Assembly (NCBI GenBank): GCA_016866385.1
Contig: VGMU01000013.1
Span: 1 to 52,420 of the forward strand
Direction of reading: 5' to 3'
Length of the DNA: 52,420 bases
Origin: Bacteroidota bacterium
GTDB taxonomy: Bacteria > Bacteroidota > Bacteroidia > Cytophagales > Cyclobacteriaceae
Both the position numbers and the translations under genes were made by a program. Numbering within the stretch: the stretch's first letter is position 1; the number at the start of each line of letters is the position of its first letter. Under the pieces are notes generated by a model. The model ran no database searches, had not been told where the DNA came from, and saw nothing but the letters and a program-made list of their open reading frames with translations. Positions 1 to 9,300 of this stretch are shown piece by piece.

Positions 1-105
1 GAAAAAATGATTGTAGACCTTGAAAAATGTTTACTGCAAGACAGCGACCAAAAGCAGTTTGAAAGTAAACAAGGATTTACTGACCCATTCCCAAAACAGA
101 TATAA
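1..105 (+). CDS. C-terminal fragment of an unknown protein (5' end outside window)
   Basis: Frame 1 is open from the first base to a TAA at 103-105 and gives 34 residues ending in DPFPKQI. The composition (many D, E, K, Q) reads like the tail of a soluble protein. No domain can be recognised in so short a piece, and a chance open stretch of this length is possible in AT-rich DNA. The overlapping frame at 20-211 looks like a shadow. Confidence 0.4.
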   Translation, partial: EKMIVDLEKCLLQDSDQKQFESKQGFTDPFPKQI

Positions 106-556
106 TGCTAAAATGTGCCACCGCTCTTGGCGGTACATTTACTTTTTCCCAAGCGACCTATCTGACTCACCAATTCATATCAGATTGGCTCTAAAGTTGA
201 TAAATCTTTAACGTCCATTTTCTTAAAGAAAATTCGACAGGTCTCTTGGGTCTTTATGGATTATTATAATTCCTCACTTCTACCGGTTACTCCCACTTCA
301 TACCCTTGATGCACAGTAACCAACTTGAGTAGCACCAGGTAGGTATTTGAATACACTATTTTTCAATTAAAAAATCAACTTCCAATTATTTGACACGAAG
401 TTCAACCCTTTGTTTTCCTGAAAGCCACATACTCAATCATCGCATTATAGTTGCATCTTTCGTCTGTAAGGGGAGCAATCAAAAAGGCACTTGGAAGCTA
501 TTCTGAGGCCTTTTTCGCGTTTTAGGGGGCTTGTAATTTCAGATTCATTTTTTCAT
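106..556. other. Intergenic stretch without a recognisable gene
   Basis: AT-rich spacer before the repeat array. No convincing reading frame, tRNA or riboswitch fold is seen. The only structure noticed is a weak inverted repeat, AAAAAGGC at 481-488 with GCCTTTTT at 508-515 around a 19-nt loop, which could be a poor terminator for a gene to the left. Confidence 0.5.
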
Positions 557-646
557 TTGCACAACAAAATATCTTAAAACTGCACAACAAAAATCCTTAA
601 AAATGCATAATAAAAAGTCTTAAATTTGCACAACAAAAATTATTAA
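557..646 (+). repeat. Four tandem 23-bp repeats upstream of the DUF4143 ATPase gene
   Basis: The word TGCA recurs at 558, 581, 604 and 627, exactly 23 bp apart. Each unit follows the pattern TGCACAACAAAAATC then TTAAA, with small changes (unit 3 has TGCATAATAAAAAGTC). The array ends 31 bp before the ATG at 678. The junction of units 3 and 4 contains TAAATTTG at 621-628, a match to the Bacteroidetes -7 element TAnnTTTG, although no clear -33 TTG was found at the right distance. The array could be a multi-site operator, an overlapping promoter series or part of the 5' leader. The repeat itself is certain; its role is inference. Confidence 0.88.
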
Positions 647-677
647 TGTAGATTTAAACAAAGGAAAGAATAGTTTT

Positions 678-1931
678 ATGCCGTATATAAAAAGGTTGGT
701 TGAAGACGATTTGGAAGATAAGCTTGCAGCCTCAGGAGCAGTGCTGATAAAGGGTCCAAAGTCTTGTGGGAAAACAGAAACAGCATCACAATACGCAAAA
801 AGCGTCTTGCGTTTGGATCGTGATCCACAAGTTCCGGTCATTATGGCAACCAATCCACAATTGTTGTTGAGAGGAGAAAACCCTCGATTGCTCGATGAAT
901 GGCAAGAACAGCCAGAACTATGGAATTATGTACGGCATGAAGTCGATTACCGTAAATCAAAGGGTCAGTTTATCCTTACTGGATCAGCCAATCCACCTGA
1001 AGATGTAAAGCTGCACAGTGGTGCCGGTCGATTTACGGTGATACAAATGGACACCCTGTCTTGGCAAGAATTAGGCTATTCTACGGGTATGGTGAAATTA
1101 TCGGATTTACTTCTTGGCCAGTTGGGCGAGTATGATGCCCCTGTGATTTCCTTGGATTTAATTCTTGAAAGAATATGCATTGGAGGTTGGCCGATATTGA
1201 TTCACGAGCGCTTAAAAAACGCGTTGAAATTAAATAGAGGATATGTGGATTTACTTTGTGAGGTAGATATGAGTCAAGTTTCGGGAGTGAAGCGAGATCC
1301 ACATAAAGTGCGGAGCTTATTGCGTTCAATTTCTAGGAATATTGCCACTTTGGTAGATAACAAGACCTTAGAAACCGATGTAAAAATCCATGAAGTCAAT
1401 GAGCTATCCAGAAATACGCTGTCTGATTACCTAGGTGCTTTGTCCAAATTGATGATTCTGTACGAGCAACCCGCATTTAATCCACATATTCGCTCCGCAG
1501 CATCTTTGCGAAAGGCAACAAAAAAGCATCTTTGTGACCCATCCTTGGCTGTTGCAGCTTTGGGTTTGGACAAGGAAGCATTGCTGAAAGATTTAAAGTA
1601 CACCGGTTTCCTGTTTGAGTCATTGGCAATTCATGAATTGAATGTCTATGCAAAGGCAAATGATGCCACTGTCTATCATTACCATGATTCGTACGGAAAT
1701 GAAGTGGATGCCATCGTACAGAAACGGAATGGGGATTATGCTGCCTTTGAAATAAAATTAGGGGTAGGATATATCGATGAAGCAGCAGAAAATCTAAAAA
1801 AATTCTCAGCCAATATTGATACTGCCAAAATGGAGGCTCCAAAATCACTAAACATAATTACGGGTACAGGAATGAGCTACCGTCGCTCGGATGGTATTCA
1901 TGTAATTTCTTTGGCTTCACTGGGGAAATAA
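678..1931 (+). CDS. AAA-type ATPase with C-terminal DUF4143 domain
   Basis: The 417-residue protein has a Walker A motif GPKSCGKT at residues 26-33, a Walker B-like LLDEWQ near 71-76, and a sensor-like FILTGSANP, the usual order in the ATPase_2/DUF4143 family. The C-terminal third carries a PD-(D/E)xK-like pattern (EVDAIVQ followed by FEIKLG). Members are widespread in Bacteroidota and archaea, and their cellular role is unresolved; links to DNA or to mobile elements have been proposed. It stands alone, with a 23-bp repeat array just upstream and a hairpin repeat just downstream. The ATG at 678 is preceded by AAGGAAAG, a plausible ribosome binding site. Length is normal and no break is seen. 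Confidence 0.9.
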   Translation: MPYIKRLVEDDLEDKLAASGAVLIKGPKSCGKTETASQYAKSVLRLDRDPQVPVIMATNPQLLLRGENPRLLDEWQEQPELWNYVRHEVDYRKSKGQFILTGSANPPEDVKLHSGAGRFTVIQMDTLSWQELGYSTGMVKLSDLLLGQLGEYDAPVISLDLILERICIGGWPILIHERLKNALKLNRGYVDLLCEVDMSQVSGVKRDPHKVRSLLRSISRNIATLVDNKTLETDVKIHEVNELSRNTLSDYLGALSKLMILYEQPAFNPHIRSAASLRKATKKHLCDPSLAVAALGLDKEALLKDLKYTGFLFESLAIHELNVYAKANDATVYHYHDSYGNEVDAIVQKRNGDYAAFEIKLGVGYIDEAAENLKKFSANIDTAKMEAPKSLNIITGTGMSYRRSDGIHVISLASLGK

Positions 1932-1940
1932 ATTATGACA

Positions 1941-2149
1941 GGCAGGGCTCTTCTCCTTTGCGAGAGAAAAAAAGAATAAGTCTCGCAAAGACGCAGAGAC
2001 GCAAAGGCCTACGGCAGGCAGGCAAGAAGCAAGAACCGATAAACCTACCTGCGGCAGGCAGGTGGACCTGCAATTCTGCGGGGCTAGCTTCCGCTGTGGA
2101 CCGGTTTTTTTGTGCGCCTATTGGGTCCCGATGCAAGGAAGTGAATTAA
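1941..2149. repeat. Dispersed intergenic repeat, copy 1 (hairpin plus short-period repeats)
   Basis: It begins with a perfect 10-bp inverted repeat, CTTTGCGAGA at 1956-1965 and TCTCGCAAAG at 1981-1990, with a 15-nt A-rich loop. An 8-bp period run follows (GCAAAGAC, GCAGAGAC, GCAAAGGC at 1985-2008), then GGCAGGCAGG words, two 7-bp units AGAAGCA/AGAACCG at 2025-2038, and a 20-nt string at 2126-2145 that is identical to 6077-6096. The same modules recur near 6150-6230 and 13008-13137. Reading frames across it are not believable genes. The hairpin lies 24 bp after the ATPase stop and might also help end its transcript. Confidence 0.75.
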
Positions 2150-2225
2150 AAGCTAATTCCCAGCCTTAAATTCCAAGGTATAAGTAGTTCGAAAAAAGGG
2201 TTACTTACACTAATTTCTAAAGATT

Positions 2226-2657
2226 TTAGGGAATGATCTTCACAGCTTGTCTTGCAACAAGTTTCCATTCTTTATTTTGCTTTTGCCATACCATCAACAC
2301 GTGTAATTTAACCTCATTCGGCTTGCCATTATCAGTTAGTTTTGCTTCCAAACGATGGCGAACAACTGCAACATTACCGCTTACACTGACGGTTTGATCA
2401 CTAAGAGCTATTGAAATAAAGTCATTTTCTCCACTTGTAAGCTTCCGAATAAATTCGGCTTTTCCCTCAACATATCCTGCAGAATGGCCATAGCTAAGCT
2501 TTTCAGCTGTCATCTTGTTCAATGAATTTTCATCAGCTGAAACCAGGGCCTGACGGAACAACTCTACACGATCAGCAACTGCCTTTTCAATTTTTTCCTG
2601 AGAGAACCCATCAGAAAAAATAAATAGGCAACAAAAAATGATTAAACATTTCTTCAT
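2226..2657 (-). CDS. Secreted DUF4440 / NTF2-like protein
   Basis: The start is taken at the internal ATG (complement of 2655-2657) because it gives a clean signal peptide, MKKCLIIFCCLFIFSDGFSQ. A 9-residue longer form is possible. The mature ~123 residues have the NTF2-like pattern of the DUF4440 family: an N-terminal helix (VADRVELFRQALVSAD), a middle segment SYGHSAGYVEGKAEFI, and paired strands ending VWQKQNKEWKLVARQ. Such proteins are periplasmic or secreted with no assigned reaction; some bind small ligands. It is divergent from the monooxygenase-cytochrome gene at 2816. A second family member lies at 9607. Confidence 0.85.
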   Translation of the reverse strand: MKKCLIIFCCLFIFSDGFSQEKIEKAVADRVELFRQALVSADENSLNKMTAEKLSYGHSAGYVEGKAEFIRKLTSGENDFISIALSDQTVSVSGNVAVVRHRLEAKLTDNGKPNEVKLHVLMVWQKQNKEWKLVARQAVKIIP

Positions 2658-2815
2658 AACAGGATTTTTAAATAATGTGGTCAAAGTAACAAGGTTTGTA
2701 AATTAAAAATAGGGTTATTTTTTCAACTGACAAACCTGTTGTATATATCAAATAGATTGAGATAATTCAGCTGTATTCCGTATATTTCTTTTGAAATAGT
2801 TTAAAACACCGCCGA

Positions 2816-4162
2816 ATGAAAAATTTTGTGACAGCAACGATTTTGATGGCAATAATTCTTGTTTCCTTTTCCATGGAATCCTGTACAAAAAATACGGATG
2901 AGGCCATGGATGGAGGCGCTCTTACAAAAGATTCTTGGACAATTATTCAGGATGATATTCTAACACTTTCTTGCGCGACCAGTGGTTGTCATGGATCTAC
3001 CAGCGATGCTACCTACCTTCAGCATAACCTGCTGTTAAACTCAACTAAGGCATATGAAAATTTAGTTAACGTCGTTTCAAAAAATGAGGCAGCAAAAACA
3101 GCCGGCCTAGTAAGGGTAAAGCCAGGGGATCATATGAATAGCCTATTACTCCATAAAATTGATTGTCAATCCCCCTCTACCTATGGCGCATCGATGCCAT
3201 TGGGAGGGACAAATTTGACAGTGGGACAAATAGAATTTATCAAACAATGGATAATGAAAGGTGCACCCAAAAAAGGAAGTGTTGTTGATGAAAACATACT
3301 GAAAAGTAATGCGGTATGCAGTCAACCTTTTGTACCCATGTCGGCACCTGCTGCTACAGAAGGATTTCAATTAGCGATCAATACGTTCACCGTAAGTCCC
3401 AAAACAGAACGTGAGGTGTTTGTAAACAGAATCTCTCCCAATACTTCCACGGTGTATGTAAATAAAATTACCATGCAAGGGAGGCCAAACAGTCACCATT
3501 TTGTGTTATATGGGTTCCAAAACAACACCTTGTTACCTCCTGCAAACCAATTGAGGGATTTGTATAATGCAGACGGAAGCATCAACATCACCACATTTGC
3601 ACAAATGCAGAACCATGTATTTTTAGGTGGAGGAACAGATGTAAACACAACCTACACCTTTCCTGAAGGTGTAGCGCTAAAAATTTCCCCAGCTACAGCG
3701 CTTGACCTGAATGCACATTATTTTAATAAACAGAATACCAATTTATTAGGTGAGAATTATATTAATATGTATACCGTCTCTCAAGCAAACGTTGTAAAAG
3801 AGGCGCAGTCTATAAACTTTGGCAACTATAATTTTTCTATTCCTGCTAATTCACGAAAAACAATCATCACCGATTTTACCTTTAACAAAGACGTAACTGT
3901 AATCACCCTTACCTCGCATTTTCATAAGTTGGGTGAAAAATTTCAAATCAAAATTCTGGGTGGAGCAAGAAATGGAGAGCTCGTTTACGAAAATACGGAT
4001 TGGGAGCACCCCTTGGTAATCAACCTTGCCAAACCCATTCAACTGAAAGCCGGAGAAGGATTGACCAGTGTGGTGACTTACAACAATACCACAAATAAAA
4101 CGGTGAGTTTCGGATTAACCAGCGAGGATGAGATGAATATTATTTTCGGGTATTACTATTGA
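2816..4162 (+). CDS. Lipoprotein with cytochrome c-like domain fused to copper type II ascorbate-dependent monooxygenase-like domain
   Basis: The signal peptide ends in a lipobox with Cys23. Residues 45-150 resemble a planctomycete-type cytochrome c: the heme motif is CATSGCH at 53-59, which has four residues between the cysteines instead of two, and MPLGG near 127 may supply the distal Met. Residues 180-448 match the PHM/DBH copper monooxygenase fold: HH at 227-228 and His301 (site A), HFH at 368-370 and Met440 in TSEDEMNIIF (site B). By family knowledge such proteins hydroxylate a C-H bond with copper and an electron donor; a fused cytochrome could supply electrons. The substrate is unknown. 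It stands alone, divergent from 2226-2657. Confidence 0.8.
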   Translation: MKNFVTATILMAIILVSFSMESCTKNTDEAMDGGALTKDSWTIIQDDILTLSCATSGCHGSTSDATYLQHNLLLNSTKAYENLVNVVSKNEAAKTAGLVRVKPGDHMNSLLLHKIDCQSPSTYGASMPLGGTNLTVGQIEFIKQWIMKGAPKKGSVVDENILKSNAVCSQPFVPMSAPAATEGFQLAINTFTVSPKTEREVFVNRISPNTSTVYVNKITMQGRPNSHHFVLYGFQNNTLLPPANQLRDLYNADGSINITTFAQMQNHVFLGGGTDVNTTYTFPEGVALKISPATALDLNAHYFNKQNTNLLGENYINMYTVSQANVVKEAQSINFGNYNFSIPANSRKTIITDFTFNKDVTVITLTSHFHKLGEKFQIKILGGARNGELVYENTDWEHPLVINLAKPIQLKAGEGLTSVVTYNNTTNKTVSFGLTSEDEMNIIFGYYY

Positions 4163-4424
4163 ATGAGTCTTTGGAAACTTGTTTTAACATCTCCAAAACA
4201 TGATACTAGAAATAGGATGTTACAATCGCCAACTACTGACAATTTAATTTCTTCAAGAGGAGGTGAGACCAAATCGCTGACGAAAAAAAACGCCTTCCCA
4301 TTTGACTAAGAAAACACTCTTTTTAGTTTCCTCTTTTAGTCAATTTATTATTAGTTTAGAGTGGTATGAAACTCGACTAGTAGTGCTATTCGATATCTAT
4401 AAATTGTTGTTTTAGAAAAAAAAT

Positions 4425-5138
4425 ATGGAAGTACACAACCCAAAGTTTGTAAGAAGGTTCATTGAAGAAATATTGGTCGTGGTGATTGGTATTTCTCTAG
4501 CCGTGACGGCTGAACGGATTGTTCAAACTTTTCAGCAGCAAAAGGAAGAAAAGGGGGTCATTAGCCGGATGACCCAAGAATTAAGACGGGATAGCATTGA
4601 TCTAGCCTATAACCTAAAGCACCATCAACTGGCATTGGTAGCCGATAGCCTGCTGAGCAGATGGTCTAAAGGAGAGATTGAACTAGCACCAGACTCCTTA
4701 AAAATCTATACTAGTAGATCGTTAATCTTTACCTTTTTTGCCAGCAGTACCACAGAAATAGAAGCGCTTAAAGGTGCCGGAAAACTTTACCTTATAGAAG
4801 ATCCCGAGTTGTTATCCAACATTTTGAAGCATTACAATAGGTATGCGGATTTCAAAATTTCAACCGATTTGGGTATGCAGATGTCACAGCAAATCATTGA
4901 GTTATACAAAGCCAATTCAACCTTAAAGACTAATATTGTTTCTATTCAAAATCAATCCAAGGTTTATGAATTTGATCCTCAAGAGCTGGAGAAAAACCTG
5001 AGAGGAAATAGGGGGTATGAAAATTTACTTCAGGAAAAAAGGGTTTATGACGCTTTTGTGGTTGGCCAGGCGAGGCAGGCCATAACTAGATTGAATGCGA
5101 TTACTGCGGCTTTGGCTGAGAACCAAAAGCCTGCATAG
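4425..5138 (+). CDS. Single-pass membrane protein, DUF6090-like (paralog 1 of 4)
   Basis: The 237-residue protein has a short basic N-terminus, one membrane segment near residues 13-29 (EEILVVVIGISLAVTAE) and a long helical C-terminal part. After the membrane segment it keeps the family pattern seen at 5248, 29860 and 30678: a charged stretch, MTQELRRD, an ALVADSLL-like stretch, then GAGKLYLIEDPELLSNILKHY. No catalytic residues are obvious. By topology the C-terminal domain probably faces the periplasm. It lies 109 bp before a second paralog on the same strand, so the two may be co-transcribed. The DUF6090 label rests on overall resemblance; the function is unknown. Confidence 0.75.
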   Translation: MEVHNPKFVRRFIEEILVVVIGISLAVTAERIVQTFQQQKEEKGVISRMTQELRRDSIDLAYNLKHHQLALVADSLLSRWSKGEIELAPDSLKIYTSRSLIFTFFASSTTEIEALKGAGKLYLIEDPELLSNILKHYNRYADFKISTDLGMQMSQQIIELYKANSTLKTNIVSIQNQSKVYEFDPQELEKNLRGNRGYENLLQEKRVYDAFVVGQARQAITRLNAITAALAENQKPA

Positions 5139-5247
5139 GAAAATGAGTTGCTGGACTAGTCCCAGGTCACAGCAACAAAAGTCGAAACTTAACTAGCGTA
5201 AAGGGACTAGATTAAATTGGAAAGTTAGGATAGAAAATGAATACACT

Positions 5248-6000
5248 ATGAATGGAAATGACTCCAACCCTCTGGCTTCTAAAAGGAGATGGACTGAATA
5301 CCTGGTTGAATTTGTGATGTTGTTTGCAGCGGTCACCTTGGGGTTTTTTGCTGAGAATATACGAGAGCAGAATACCGAACAACAGAAGAAAAAGGAATTA
5401 TTAGCTGCGGTAGTTCATGATTTTAAAACAGATAAATCTGAAATAGAACGACACCGGGTCATGGTAAAAAGAAGGTTAGAGAATTGTGAAAATTTCCAAA
5501 GACTTCTGGAAATGGATGAATCTCAGATTGATGTCCTTAACTTTTATCGAACTGCAATCTTGCATGCAGAAAATAAGGACTTAATCCTCAATGAAAAAGC
5601 TAGAGATGATGCCGAAGCCAAAGGGTATTTTTCAAATGGAGAGTTCAGCGAAATGTCAGGCATACTCAACAAGTTCAATTATTATTTCAACGATTATGAG
5701 GAACTGAATTTAGGATGTTTGGAGTCTTGTAAGCGCTATTATTCCACGATCATCCCGGACCTATTGGAGGCGAAGTTGGTGCTGAAATCTGATTTTATTT
5801 GGCAAGAAAATGGGAGCACTACGGATAAGGATTTTCAAGGCAAACTAAACAAAAAAATAGACCAAGAGTTGAAAGATAAAATCTTGTTTGATATCTGGTC
5901 TAGGAAAACGCTCTTGCTTTTGGAATTAAGCAATTTTGATACGCTGGACCTCTATGCAGACAAGGCCATTGCTGTGTTAACCGCTGAAGAACTGAACTAG
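5248..6000 (+). CDS. Single-pass membrane protein, DUF6090-like (paralog 2 of 4)
   Basis: The 250-residue protein has one membrane segment near residues 18-35 in the family signature LVEFVMLFAAVTLGFFAEN, followed by a charged helical domain beginning VVHDFKTDKSEIERHR. A segment GEFSEMSGILNKFNYYF corresponds to the 'sGMFSIISKEVVADS' region of the paralog at 30678. The signature is closer to the 29860 and 30678 copies than to its direct neighbour at 4425. It is rich in K, E and D with no signal peptidase site. Likely an inner-membrane protein with a periplasmic domain; its role is unknown. Confidence 0.75.
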   Translation: MNGNDSNPLASKRRWTEYLVEFVMLFAAVTLGFFAENIREQNTEQQKKKELLAAVVHDFKTDKSEIERHRVMVKRRLENCENFQRLLEMDESQIDVLNFYRTAILHAENKDLILNEKARDDAEAKGYFSNGEFSEMSGILNKFNYYFNDYEELNLGCLESCKRYYSTIIPDLLEAKLVLKSDFIWQENGSTTDKDFQGKLNKKIDQELKDKILFDIWSRKTLLLLELSNFDTLDLYADKAIAVLTAEELN

Positions 6001-6072
6001 GAGTAAACTAATTTTTGCGTTCCCGCAAATTCAATTCCCATAGAAATTAAAATCGTATCCTTTGTCGAGAAG

Positions 6073-6254
6073 TTTATCCCGATGCAAGGAAGTGAAATTG
6101 GGAAGCCCAAGAGGAGAGCAAGTGGAGTGGACGGATTAGTGGGCAATCGGATTTAGATCTCCTTACTCTGCGTGAGAAAAAAAGGATGACTCGCGAATTC
6201 TCTCTGCGGAAGGCAGGCGCAGAGACGCAAATAGTCCGCTTCGGCGGATTAGAT
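6073..6254. repeat. Dispersed intergenic repeat, copy 2
   Basis: A 20-nt string at 6077-6096 is identical to 2126-2145. Further right, CTCTGCGTGAGAAAAAAAGG followed by CTCGCG, GGCAGGCGCAGAGACGC and AAATAG parallel the modules of the copy at 1941-2149, but the element is interrupted by an insertion around 6197-6215. A short hairpin with a TTCG loop (AGTCCGC-TTCG-GCGGATT) sits at 6234-6251. It has no plausible gene. Confidence 0.65.
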
Positions 6255-6261
6255 TTTAAAG

Positions 6262-6300
6262 CCACATAGGCACATCAGTTTTTCCAGTGTACCTATGTGG
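6262..6300 (-). terminator. Hairpin terminator after the BNR-propeller gene
   Basis: CCACATAGG at 6262-6270 and CCTATGTGG at 6292-6300 form a perfect 9-bp stem, with extra CAC/GTG pairing inside. It lies 14 bp past the stop codon of the minus-strand gene at 6314. On that strand the stem is followed by CTTTAAAAT, a weak T-tract. Confidence 0.65.
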
Positions 6301-6313
6301 GTTTTCAAGTAAT

Positions 6314-9300
6314 TTAAAAAATGAGTGCTTCAAGTTGCTGAGATTTATACAAGTTGTTGTATTTAACAACTGATTTTTTGATGGCCTCAAGTTTATCCTT
6401 TTCTGCATTCCATTGGGATTGCAAATCAGCCAACCTGGCTTTTATTCCTTGTGTAATTCTTGGATCAGGAGAATCTGCAAGTCGCTTGATATTGAAGAAT
6501 TCCACATTGAGTTTGCTTGGCCAATTGATCACGTCTTGCCCGTTTTGGATTCTGCCCTCTACGATGTTTGACTCCCAAGTATCAATCTCTGCCATGAGTT
6601 TGTTGGCTTCTTCGAGCACTTTTTCTGCAGGCTTTACACCCTTAAGAATTTCGCTATGGTGCACAAGCTGCTTTCTTATTTTCCGAAGCTCATTTACCTG
6701 TTGATGTATTTCGCTAATTGAACTGACAATGGAGGAAAGAATCTGTTGTTGTTCGCTCCAATCCGCTGCTGTTGCAGATATGGTAGGGTTGGGCAACACC
6801 CTCATTTCCGTCTCTGAAATGATTCCATTGAAATTTAGTTGCGCTTTGTAGTTGCCTGGAGGAACTGCATAGCCCTCATAGCTGCCGTATACGAAAACGT
6901 TCTTTACATCCGGCATGATGTTTTCACTTCTCAGGTTCCACAAGAAACGATTGTGCCCCTTCTTGGCACTCAATACGGTAGCTGCTGCTGGACCACCAGG
7001 ATATTTCACATAGGCTGCGTCTTTTTTATTGGAGTAGGTTCGGATTACCTTGCCCGTTGCATCCGTAATGCTTAAGGTGACCAAGGTGCTATCGGTTACC
7101 TCTGGAAGGATGTAATCGAGTATCACACCTTCTGGAGCGTTTTGTCCAGCGCTGTATTTTGCTTCAGGCAATCCCGTGCCACCCCCAAACTTGTATGCTG
7201 GCTTTGGGGTAAATAAGGTGACTACCGAAGCAGTGGCAAATTGTTGGATGGCACCCAAATCATCCAAAATCCAAAAAGCCCTGCCAGCGGTAGCGGCCAC
7301 AAGGTCATTATCTCGGATCATCAAATCTGTGACTGGTACGATCGGCAGATTTAGTTGGAAAGGCTGCCAGGTGGTTCCTGCATCTGTAGAAAGGTAAAAT
7401 CCTCGTTCACTTCCCGCGTACAAAATGCTTTTGTTCTTGGTATCCTCTCGGATTACTTTAATAAAATCATCTGGCTTGACACCCTTATTTATTTTTGTCC
7501 AAGTTTTGCCATAGTCGGTGGTCTTGTAGGTGTAAGAAGCATAATCATTTAACTTATACATAGTTGCTGAAATATAAGCAACTCCTTTGTCGAAGGATGA
7601 AAGCTCAATGCTATTGATTTGTGATTCTGGAAGACCAGCTGGAGTTACATTGGTCCAAGTTTTGCCACCATCCCGGGTCATATGGACCAAACCACAATCA
7701 CTGCCTGTCCAGATAATGCCTTTCTCTAGCGTGGATTCAGCGACATAAAAAATGGTATTGTAATTTTCTCCTCCTGCACCTTCGTTGGTGAATGGGATTC
7801 CACCTGGACCTTGTTTTGATTTGTCATTGCGTGTGAGGTCTCCGCTGAGGACATCCCAACTCATTCCCCCATTGCTTGACTTTAACAATACATTGCCTGC
7901 ATGGTAAATTGTTTTTGGATCATGATGGGATACCACAATTGGAGCATTCCAATTGAAACGGTATTTCATGTCCTTGGGCTTAATGGCTAGGTTGAGGGTG
8001 GGATATGCCTGCACATCCTTAGATTCATTGGTTTTCCTATTCAACACGTCAATATAGCCTTGGTAGCATCCACCAAACACAAGAGTGGGATCGTTGGGAT
8101 CAAATGCAAGAAAAGCAGATTCACAACCAGCCCCTGTGGTCCAGTCACGCTCTGTAAGCGCAGGGCCATTGTTTCTGCTTGCTATAATTACGGATGTGTT
8201 GTCTTGCTGCCCACCATAGACCCTGTACGGAAATACATTATCTGTATTTACCCGATAAAATTGTGCAGTAGGCTGATTCATGATGCTTGACCAGGATTTT
8301 CCATAGTCGAAACTAATTTCAGCACCCCCATCGTCGCCAAGTGCGATCACGTTATTTTTACTTGGATTGATCCAGAGATCATGGGTATCCCCGTGTTGAA
8401 CGCGTACTTGTGCAAATGTTTTACCCCCATCCATGGATTTCATCATTGGGGCATTGAGCACATAGACGATATTTTCATTGATGGGATCTGCAAACACTTC
8501 CATGTAATACCAAGAGCGAGAACTGATGTCTTGGTTGTTGGATAGCAAGGCCCAGGTTTTGCCGGCATCATCCGATCGGTACAGGCCTGACTTGCTTTTT
8601 TCAGTTTCTACGATGGCGAACACTCGGTTTGAATTTGCGCGTGAAACGCTGATCCCCATCTTTCCCATCAGTTTTGGCAGACCCTCGGTGAGCTTGTACC
8701 AGGTATTTCCTTCGTCGGTTGATTTCCAAATCGCAGAACCTGCTCCTCCACTGGATACCGTCCAAGGAAGCCTTCTGTGTTCCCAGGAAGTGGCATAGAG
8801 GATGCGCGGATTGTTCATGTCCATGGAGAGCGATGAAATCCCCGTGCTGTCGTTGATGTACAGTGCTTTCTTCCAGGTGGATCCACCATCCGTGGATTTG
8901 AATACGCCACGGTCATTGTTTGGACCATGCACAGTTCCTTGTGCCGCCACGTATACCAAGTCGGGGTTTGAGGGATGCACCGCAATGTCTGAAATATGGC
9001 GGGTCTTTTCCAAACCTATATTCTTCCAGGTTTTTCCTGCATCGGTGGATTTGTACACCCCATCTCCATAGCTCGTCATGACGCCGCGAACTGCATGTTC
9101 ACCTGTACCGACATATACCACATTGGGGTCAGATTCGGATACGGCAATATCTCCGATGGATCCAACAGTGAAAAACCCATCCGAAATGTTCTCCCAATTT
9201 ATTCCACCATCTTCTGTGGTCCATAGACCACCGCCCGTGTAACCGGCATAAAATTTCTGGTCATTTCCTACCACCCCTGAAACTGCATTAGCCCTTCCAC

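Noticed and set aside
557-646. CRISPR array
   Set aside because: The 23-bp period has no unique spacers between units; the whole unit repeats.
1933-2149. Small frames across the dispersed repeat
   Set aside because: Both strands are open only because of the repeat sequence; the products are low complexity and match nothing recognised.
5153-5162. GGACTAGTCC palindrome between the two membrane paralogs
   Set aside because: A single 10-bp palindrome has no context to support an operator.
6839-9226. Plus-strand frames inside the BNR-propeller gene
   Set aside because: They are shadows of a long minus-strand gene with clear repeats; none has a start site or family pattern.
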